64,000 nucleotides of DNA from CAYYYW01 sp964476245 (GTDB lineage Bacteria; Patescibacteriota; Microgenomatia; UBA1406; HO2-37-13b). The DNA is taken from assembly GCA_964476245.1 (NCBI GenBank), contig CAYYYW010000001.1, positions 1 to 64,000 on the forward strand, in the 5' to 3' direction. Shown here piece by piece: positions 58,400 to 64,000 of this stretch (its first letter is position 1; the number at the start of each line of letters is the position of its first letter). The notes beneath the pieces were generated by a model. That model had not been told where the DNA came from. It worked only from the letters and a program-made list of their open reading frames with translations, and made no database searches. A program made the position numbers and the translations under genes.

Positions 58400-59281
58400 T
58401 TAGAATCCGTAAATTTTATTGACAAATTCAAAAATCTCCTTTTGCCAGAAAAGCATAATTATTATACCAAGAACAAGAAACGGCCCGAAGGCAATTTTAC
58501 TTTTTAATTTTTTCTTTTTGGCTAACAATAAGATTAACCCCACTATTCCTCCTAAAACAAACCCAAAATACAAAGCCAAAAACCCTGCTTTTGCCCCCAA
58601 AAGAAAGCCCATATTAAAAGCTAATTTGACATCGCCAAAACCCATTCCCCGACCACCCGTAACAAGAAACAAAAATAGAATTGGAGTCAAAACCAACAAT
58701 CCAGCAATGTAACAATGTAACAATGTAACAATGTAACAATGTAACAATTGATTACCAATGCACCCTTGCTGAAAAATTTCCCCCAACTTTAATAATAAAA
58801 TAAAGACGAAGAAGGCAACCTGGATCGTATCCGGAATAATTTGATATTTTAAATCGGAGAAAAAGATGACAATGAGGCACGAAACTAAACCAAGCCTAAT
58901 TGTCATCCCGAACAAGCGAAGCGCGTCGAGGGATCCCATTAAGGTTGAACCAAAATTAAAGATAAAGAGATTCCTCGACTCGGTCGCTAACGCTCCCTCG
59001 CTCGGAATGACGGAGGTGGTAAAAACAAAAATAGCTCCCGTCATCAACTCTACCACCGGATACTGCCAGGAAATTTTTTTGCCACAATAACGACATTTTC
59101 CCTTAAGAAGAAAAAAAGAAACAATCGGAATTAAATCATACCAGGCCAACTGGTGACGACAGTGATTGCAGTAAGAGCGGCCGCCAATCCCTTCATTATT
59201 AGGCAGACGGTCAATTAAAACATTTAAAAAGGAACCAATCCCAGCGCCGAAGATAAAAATTAAAAAATTAAGAAATATCAT
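58400..59281 (-). CDS. pilD: Prepilin peptidase (A24) with repeat-derived inserts
   Basis: 293 aa. GIGSFLNVLIDRLPNNEGIG, two CxxC pairs (YCNHC, CRYC), the catalytic Asp in FFSDLKYQIIPD and in GFGDVKLAF. A membrane aspartyl protease that cleaves and methylates type IV pilin-like prepilins. Residues about 91-127 (VIPSEGALATESRN...SLDALRLFGMTI) are encoded by a REP element (58902-59011), and an 8-bp tandem repeat (58705-58744) encodes LLHCYIVTLLHCYIV. Both lie between or within membrane segments without breaking the frame. Confidence 0.87.
   Translation of the reverse strand: MIFLNFLIFIFGAGIGSFLNVLIDRLPNNEGIGGRSYCNHCRHQLAWYDLIPIVSFFLLKGKCRYCGKKISWQYPVVELMTGAIFVFTTSVIPSEGALATESRNLFIFNFGSTLMGSLDALRLFGMTIRLGLVSCLIVIFFSDLKYQIIPDTIQVAFFVFILLLKLGEIFQQGCIGNQLLHCYIVTLLHCYIAGLLVLTPILFLFLVTGGRGMGFGDVKLAFNMGFLLGAKAGFLALYFGFVLGGIVGLILLLAKKKKLKSKIAFGPFLVLGIIIMLFWQKEIFEFVNKIYGF
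58705..58744. repeat. Five tandem CAATGTAA octamers in the prepilin peptidase gene
   Basis: Five perfect 8-bp units. Three units equal 24 bp, so copy number changes by three keep the frame. Confidence 0.85.
58902..59011. repeat. REP element in frame in the prepilin peptidase gene
   Basis: Ends GTCATCCCGA...and...CGGAATGAC are inverted; the interior holds CGTCGAGGGATCC and GATTCCTCGAC. Confidence 0.7.
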
Positions 59282-59305
59282 TATTATTGATTATAGCATT
59301 AGCCA

Positions 59306-59944
59306 TCAGTTATTCGTTTGGTTAGAGAAAATGTTAGAAGTCTCTATATATGCATCCACATCAATCTCATCCCATAAATTTTCAGGAAGCCAAAGATTGC
59401 GAAAGTGACGAAATTCATTAAATCCCACAGCTAAAATTTTTACCTGATAGCGTGACTTTAAAAGTTCTAAAGCAATAGTTTTGGGTTTACTGGAGTAATT
59501 AGTCTCCCCATAAATGATAATTGTTTTGTTACGATATTTAACTAATTCTTTAGTTAGGTTTTTTTTATCAAAATTTAACGCTCGTTTAATATAAGCCTTA
59601 TTATAGCTTAACTTTTCTCTCAAATCAACTAAAACAAAATCATTGTTGTTATTTTTAATTAAATTAATCAAATCAACTGGATCAAGATAAACTTCTTTTT
59701 CTATTAGTAATACTTCTTTTATTTTATCAGAAGAAATAGTTTGTTTAAGACTGAGGTCTGGTTTTTTTTGTTGATTTTTACTAATAATTGAACTTTTAAT
59801 CCTTAAAAAGAAAAAAATTAAGATAAAAACAACTAAAAAACTTAGCAAAAAAGGAAAAATAATATTTTTGAAAAGAAAATTATACTTGTGTTGTTTAGAT
59901 TTAAAAATTTTAATTTTTTTTAAGTTTTTCTTTTTTTTTGCCAT
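59306..59944 (-). CDS. Membrane-anchored rhodanese-like protein lacking the active Cys
   Basis: 212 aa. A basic N-terminus, a membrane helix (about 28-50) and a rhodanese domain (about 85-190: DFVLVDLREKLSYNKAYIKRALNF ... YRNKTIIIYGETNYSSKPKTIALELL). The active-site Cys position is occupied by Gly in YGETNYSS, so sulfurtransfer is unlikely; a binding or sensing role is possible. It lies downstream of the ABC exporter genes on the same strand, with 32 bp between. Confidence 0.7.
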   Translation of the reverse strand: MAKKKKNLKKIKIFKSKQHKYNFLFKNIIFPFLLSFLVVFILIFFFLRIKSSIISKNQQKKPDLSLKQTISSDKIKEVLLIEKEVYLDPVDLINLIKNNNNDFVLVDLREKLSYNKAYIKRALNFDKKNLTKELVKYRNKTIIIYGETNYSSKPKTIALELLKSRYQVKILAVGFNEFRHFRNLWLPENLWDEIDVDAYIETSNIFSNQTNN

Positions 59945-59976
59945 TTTTTAAAATTAATATAAATTATAAATTTTCT

Positions 59977-62028
59977 TTACTCATACCTTAACGCGTTCAG
60001 GGCCGATGTTTTTTTGGCTTTCTGGGCCGGATAAAAACCAGTAACTACACCGACGATAAAGGAAGCCACGAGGATAAAAATAACAAACTGGGGCGGAAGA
60101 TAAACCAAATCTAAATATCCCTGACCTTTAGAAATAGCGATTAGAGAAACCGCAAGAGAAATGACTTGGCCGGCTAAAAATCCTAAAAGAACCCCGCCAA
60201 TTCCGCCGGATAATCCCATAATCATGGCTTCGGCCAAAAATAATTCCTGTACTTCCTCAGAAACCATGCCCATCACCTTCATACCACCGATCTCCCTGAT
60301 GCGCTCTAATAACGAGACTGTCAGGGTGTTAAACATCCCTAAAGAAGCCACTGCCAAAGCGACCAGTCCCAAAATTCCCAGAACAATCCGTAAGTTTCCG
60401 AATAAACCTTCAATCTGCTTTACCGTATCAACCACGCTGGTTGTTTTCAGACCCAACACCTCAACATCAGTAAACGGTATATAAAAATAAGAAGAGTCTG
60501 GGTCATCAACTATCCCAATAATTTTATATTCAACCTCCGAAGTAAATGCTTTTCCTTCTATTTCAGGCATTAAATTTTTGGTAATAATAAATTTTACTTT
60601 AAAGACAGTGCCTATGGCTTTCTGAGTAGAAATATTTAATAGATTAAGAAAACCTCTGGAAACCAGCGCTTCGCCGGCGAAATCTTCTTCTAATTTAATC
60701 TCAGCCTCTTTTTTGGTTTTGGCTGAGGTAGTCGCCTGAAGGGAAACAAATTCCAATCCTCCAGAACCGGTGGAAATACTGACCGTATCATAGGTTAAAG
60801 CAGCCGAATCAGTAGCGGTGGCGCTTTCCAACGATGCACTGTCGGTGGCGGAAGCCATGCTAGCACTGTCAGTGGCTTCTCCCAACACCTGACCGAAATT
60901 AAATTCTTCCAAAATTTGAATATTTTTTTGTTGAAGACAAAGCATCTCCCATTTGTGCCTACCTTGTTCATCCAATACAGGAATCAAACTTTCATTGACA
61001 GTTTTCTCAAAAAGAGGCACTTTAGCTTTTGCCCATCTGCCTAAGTAGACATCTTGCTTCTTATCATAGGCCTCTCTGCCTTTTTGGGCAAAGGGATAAT
61101 AATCGCCGCCCCAATACTCAACGCCGCTGTAACCGCCCTCTATTCTTGCGGTATAACCCAACATCTTTGAAGAAATAGAACAATCCTCCCAGGCGATGGC
61201 TTCAGTTTCCGGTTTGATATTAAATAGAACGGTGTTTCCAGTAATTTTGGCTCCCAGAGTGGCTTCTGTTAACTTAGTAGTTAAACCAGCTATCTCACCA
61301 GTTGACCAAGCCGATTCAAGCGCTGTTTTTCTCTCTTCATATTCATTATTTTTAGAAAACATTTTTCCTTTCATTAGTTTGATTCTGGAAAGCTCTAAAT
61401 AAGAATTGGGCGCCGCATAAACCAAAACATCGGTTGAAGCCTTATTATAACTCACCCTTCCCACCAAAGAAACTAAAGGAATTGATTTTTCAATGTTTTG
61501 GATTTTTTGTATCTTTTTTAAAACCTCGCGGCTAAGACGCAGAGCCGTGTTTTCGCCGGCTGAGACATCAATTATCTTCAGCTCATCTAAGCTGGCAACG
61601 CGACTAATGATCAATCTTTCAATACCATAACCCAAGGACAGCAAAAGAACAATTATCCCCACTCCCACTGACATGCCTAAAATACTTACTAAGGAACGAG
61701 TTTTCTTAGCCATTAAATTTTTATACGCCAAAGAAATTAAGAAAGAACGTTTCACCTTAGCAGAACCCGCAAGCTCCAATTTATTAATTAAAAAGTTGAA
61801 ACGTGATTTAATTGCTTTATCCCAAAATTTTTTTAAGATAATAAAAATATGACCTAATATGGGGATTTTTGTCAGAACCTCATACATTTTTCCAATAAGA
61901 AAGAATAAAAGAAGGATAAAAAAAACATTAAATAGACAAATTGCTTTAATTAAGCCAGGAATAGATTTGATAAGAGTAATAATTTTAATTCCTAATTGTA
62001 TTGGGTTAAATTTTGATTTATTCTTCAT
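59977..62028 (-). CDS. MacB/FtsX-type ABC transporter permease
   Basis: 683 aa. A unique N-terminal region with hydrophobic helices (about 1-60), then LAYKNLMAKKTRSLVSILGMSVGVG (first FtsX helix), a large periplasmic-type domain (about 130-530) and three C-terminal helices with LLERIREIGGMKVMGM and ending KKTSALNALRYE. The outer domain contains an ATDSAS-rich low-complexity stretch. It pairs with the adjacent ATPase and probably exports or mechanically couples surface peptides or lipids. Confidence 0.85.
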   Translation of the reverse strand: MKNKSKFNPIQLGIKIITLIKSIPGLIKAICLFNVFFILLLFFLIGKMYEVLTKIPILGHIFIILKKFWDKAIKSRFNFLINKLELAGSAKVKRSFLISLAYKNLMAKKTRSLVSILGMSVGVGIIVLLLSLGYGIERLIISRVASLDELKIIDVSAGENTALRLSREVLKKIQKIQNIEKSIPLVSLVGRVSYNKASTDVLVYAAPNSYLELSRIKLMKGKMFSKNNEYEERKTALESAWSTGEIAGLTTKLTEATLGAKITGNTVLFNIKPETEAIAWEDCSISSKMLGYTARIEGGYSGVEYWGGDYYPFAQKGREAYDKKQDVYLGRWAKAKVPLFEKTVNESLIPVLDEQGRHKWEMLCLQQKNIQILEEFNFGQVLGEATDSASMASATDSASLESATATDSAALTYDTVSISTGSGGLEFVSLQATTSAKTKKEAEIKLEEDFAGEALVSRGFLNLLNISTQKAIGTVFKVKFIITKNLMPEIEGKAFTSEVEYKIIGIVDDPDSSYFYIPFTDVEVLGLKTTSVVDTVKQIEGLFGNLRIVLGILGLVALAVASLGMFNTLTVSLLERIREIGGMKVMGMVSEEVQELFLAEAMIMGLSGGIGGVLLGFLAGQVISLAVSLIAISKGQGYLDLVYLPPQFVIFILVASFIVGVVTGFYPAQKAKKTSALNALRYE

Positions 62029-62040
62029 ATCAACCTTTAT

Positions 62041-62829
62041 TTATAACTTTAATTTACCTAAAAAATTTGGATCGCGGACATTTGATTCCAAAATGTCGCC
62101 GTCTATTTCTTTTTTTCCTCTCACGCGATTATGCTTTCTGTTTTTGGGACTATATTCTTCAACTATCTTACCATCAACTATATGAAAAATTTTGCTGGCG
62201 AACTTCAAGTATTCCAAATCATGGGTAACCATAACTATGGTTTTTCCCTTTTTAACTAAATCCATAAAAACGGTTAAAAGTTCCTGGCCGGAAACTGTAT
62301 CCAAATTACCAGTCGGCTCATCGGCCACTAATAAGATTGGGTCAGTCATCAAAGCTCGTACCAAAGCTATTTTTTGCTGCTGGCCCGATGAAAGCTCGGT
62401 TGGTTTGTAGTAAGCCCATTTCTCCATGCCAATATTGGAAAGTAATTTAATTGCCCTATCCACCATTATTTTTTCATCATAATTTAAAAGATGTAAGGAA
62501 AAAATTGTATTTTCCAAGACGTTTAAGGCCCCGATCCATAATGGTTGTTGATAAATCATCCCCACTTTGTCACGACGATAGAGTGCTCGTTCGTCTTCGG
62601 ATAAGGTATAAAAGTCGCGGCCTGCAAAAAACACCTTTCCCTCAGTTGGCGGCTCAAGACCCAATAAGGTGTGTAAAAAGGTTGATTTACCACAGCCCGA
62701 AGGACCAAAGATAATAACAAATTCTCCTTGTTTCACTTGCATATTAATCCCTTTCAAAACCTCAATTAAAGATCCACCGACCGGAAAAGATTTTTTAAGA
62801 CCGGTTGTCTGTAAAAGTATTTTGTCCAT
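62041..62829 (-). CDS. ABC transporter ATPase (MacB/LolD type)
   Basis: 262 aa. Walker A GPSGCGKS (42-49), Q-loop MIYQQPLWIG, signature LSSGQQQKIALVRAL, Walker B ILLVADEPTGNLD, H-loop MVTHDLEYLKFA. It powers the 59977 permease; the stop is 12 bp before the permease start. A basic C-terminal tail of about 40 residues follows the core domain. Confidence 0.92.
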   Translation of the reverse strand: MDKILLQTTGLKKSFPVGGSLIEVLKGINMQVKQGEFVIIFGPSGCGKSTFLHTLLGLEPPTEGKVFFAGRDFYTLSEDERALYRRDKVGMIYQQPLWIGALNVLENTIFSLHLLNYDEKIMVDRAIKLLSNIGMEKWAYYKPTELSSGQQQKIALVRALMTDPILLVADEPTGNLDTVSGQELLTVFMDLVKKGKTIVMVTHDLEYLKFASKIFHIVDGKIVEEYSPKNRKHNRVRGKKEIDGDILESNVRDPNFLGKLKL

Positions 62830-62834
62830 GTTAT

Positions 62835-64000
62835 TTATTTAAAAATTTTCGTTCCTTTCAAAAAACCAAAGGTTTTTGACAGATTTTCAATGACCAAATT
62901 CAAAGCATCCTTGGTTGATTTAGGCGTAACAATAACCGTATCAAAAGAATAGGCGATGTTTCCAACTTTATCTTTAGAAACAGCTCTTAAATGATAAATG
63001 GTGGCTGGCTTTAAGCCCGTGATTGTTACCGTATGATTTGAAGTCAGACTGGTATCCTCTTGGGTTGTTTGCCCGTATAATGTGCCTGTCCCTTGAGCGT
63101 ACTCCACTTGAGTGGTAGCCGGCTCATCACTGTCCCAAGAAACAACAATTTGGGCTTTGGCAGTCTCCCCCACCCCAACAATCGTACTTTCAACATTAAG
63201 ATCTATAATTTCCGGTGCCCGAATATCAGTGGCGGTTTTTACTTTTCTTGTTTCGGCTGTTGCCTCATTACCAGCGTTGTCTTTGCCTTTGATAATTAAA
63301 GTATACTCGGCATTATCTAATAGATTTTTCATAATTATCTCATGATTTTTTTTCAAAGCTAAGCTAATCTGATCGGCCGCTCGTTCGGGATTGGCCGTTG
63401 GATAATAAGTAACAATTGAGGAAATCAGAGTGTTTGATATCCATAAAAGCCGCAACGTGGCGGTTGGCATGCCCACCACCTGTTGAATTTTAAGATTGAG
63501 GATTTTGGGCGTTGGCAGAGTCTCAAAGGTATAATCATCACTACTGTATGAGTTCTCCTCATCATCTTCGGCAACGATGCTCAAGTGATAAGCGGTTCCT
63601 TCGATAAGATTGCTTAAAACGACGGTATGGGTTGATTCTGTAGTTGAAGTTGAGATGGTTTCGGCAACTCCGTAAGAGAGGGTTTTGCCGTAATTAATGG
63701 TCGCTTTGATAGCATTTTTTATCGTAAAAGTGACATAAGCGGAATTAATATTGACATTAGAAAATTTAACATCGGAAACAGACGGGGCTGGATTGGTAGC
63801 AAAACTCAACTCGTCTGATTGGCCAGTATTACCATCTTCATCGGTCCAAAGAACTTTATAGTAATAGGTTGTCCCTGGATCAAGACCGGTTAAGGTAATT
63901 GTGTGTGAAGTAATATGAGTTGAGGAGCCAACCTCCTCTCCATAACTCCCTGATGATTTACCATATTTAACAAAAGAGTTAGAAGTTCGGCTAGTTGACC
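62835..64000 (-). CDS. Fibronectin-III-repeat surface protein, 5' end outside window
   Basis: The frame stays open from 63809 to the window edge; the TTG at 63809 is not a start. At least three and a half FN3-like repeats are visible, each with the TxY-type ending (TTYYYKVLWTDEDGN; TAYHLSIVAEDDEEN; AEYTLIIKGKDNAGN; TIYHLRAVSKDKVGN). The C-terminal tail is short and basic with no anchor visible. The stop is 5 bp before the ABC ATPase start, so it shares that operon; it may be a surface partner of the exporter. Confidence 0.75.
   Translation of the reverse strand, partial: STSRTSNSFVKYGKSSGSYGEEVGSSTHITSHTITLTGLDPGTTYYYKVLWTDEDGNTGQSDELSFATNPAPSVSDVKFSNVNINSAYVTFTIKNAIKATINYGKTLSYGVAETISTSTTESTHTVVLSNLIEGTAYHLSIVAEDDEENSYSSDDYTFETLPTPKILNLKIQQVVGMPTATLRLLWISNTLISSIVTYYPTANPERAADQISLALKKNHEIIMKNLLDNAEYTLIIKGKDNAGNEATAETRKVKTATDIRAPEIIDLNVESTIVGVGETAKAQIVVSWDSDEPATTQVEYAQGTGTLYGQTTQEDTSLTSNHTVTITGLKPATIYHLRAVSKDKVGNIAYSFDTVIVTPKSTKDALNLVIENLSKTFGFLKGTKIFK

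Overview
The window looks like part of a Candidate Phyla Radiation (Patescibacteria) chromosome, most likely Microgenomates. This is inferred from low GC, the standard code with TGA as stop, many short proteins with N-terminal membrane anchors and Pro/Thr linkers, cohesin/dockerin-like surface proteins, a TasA/SipW cassette, a large GT4 cluster, and many short repeats read in frame inside genes. No rRNA, CRISPR array or prophage was seen. Three intact tRNAs are present: Leu(CAG), Ser(GCT) and Arg(CCT).

Layout. 1-7180: surface proteins (dockerin, cohesin, M4 peptidase, LPXTG-type cohesin, FN3-like). 7282-8208: an excisionase-like HTH gene and a PaaX/Cas2-like gene bracketed by two 32-bp palindromes. 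8287-14546: a protein with a possible clan-CE protease tail, an IS element and a large class A penicillin-binding protein. 14606-22905: hypothetical proteins, an MgtC-like membrane protein, a glutaredoxin-like protein, an L,D-transpeptidase, a HAD hydrolase and a GH18-like protein. 23067-31497: glucan and glycosyl metabolism (GH13 phosphorylase, GT5 synthase, four GT4 enzymes). 31535-36339: M20 peptidase, Pth, a GalT-like enzyme and a large unknown. 36644-37673: tRNA-Leu, two decayed tRNA-Leu copies, the second PaaX/Cas2-like gene again bracketed by palindromes, and tRNA-Ser. 37899-47831: mostly small enzymes, including MBL, DNPH1-like, SNase, PP-loop, MEMO-AMMECR1, GTP cyclohydrolase II and a TrmB-like regulator. 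47961-50348: two TasA-like/signal-peptidase pairs. 50284-59944: NTase-fold protein, GT26, MreB, PEGA protein, sortase, tRNA-Arg, dTMP kinase, two NDKs, GIY-YIG, P-loop kinase, prepilin peptidase, rhodanese. 59977-64000: ABC exporter and an FN3-repeat protein cut by the window edge.

Main observation. A family of 32-bp palindromes (core CGATCG or CGGCCG; arm consensus about AYYATYTYAWCAACG[AG]) occurs nine times. Two PaaX/Cas2-like paralogues, 29 kb apart, each carry one copy just past the stop codon and one just before the start. The first paralogue has CGATCG cores on both sides; the second has CGGCCG on both sides, and no other clear copy has CGGCCG. Five solo copies lie elsewhere, three of them translated in frame inside enzymes (peptide HxxxDRxxNG). 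This recalls REP/RAYT organisation, but with a Cas2-fold protein instead of a Y1 transposase. A simpler alternative is a repressor with its operators.

A second pattern is promoter layout. At least twelve genes have a TATAAT-like box ending 7-8 nt before the A of the start codon, which predicts leaderless mRNAs. The sortase ATG lies one base after the tRNA-Arg 3' end.
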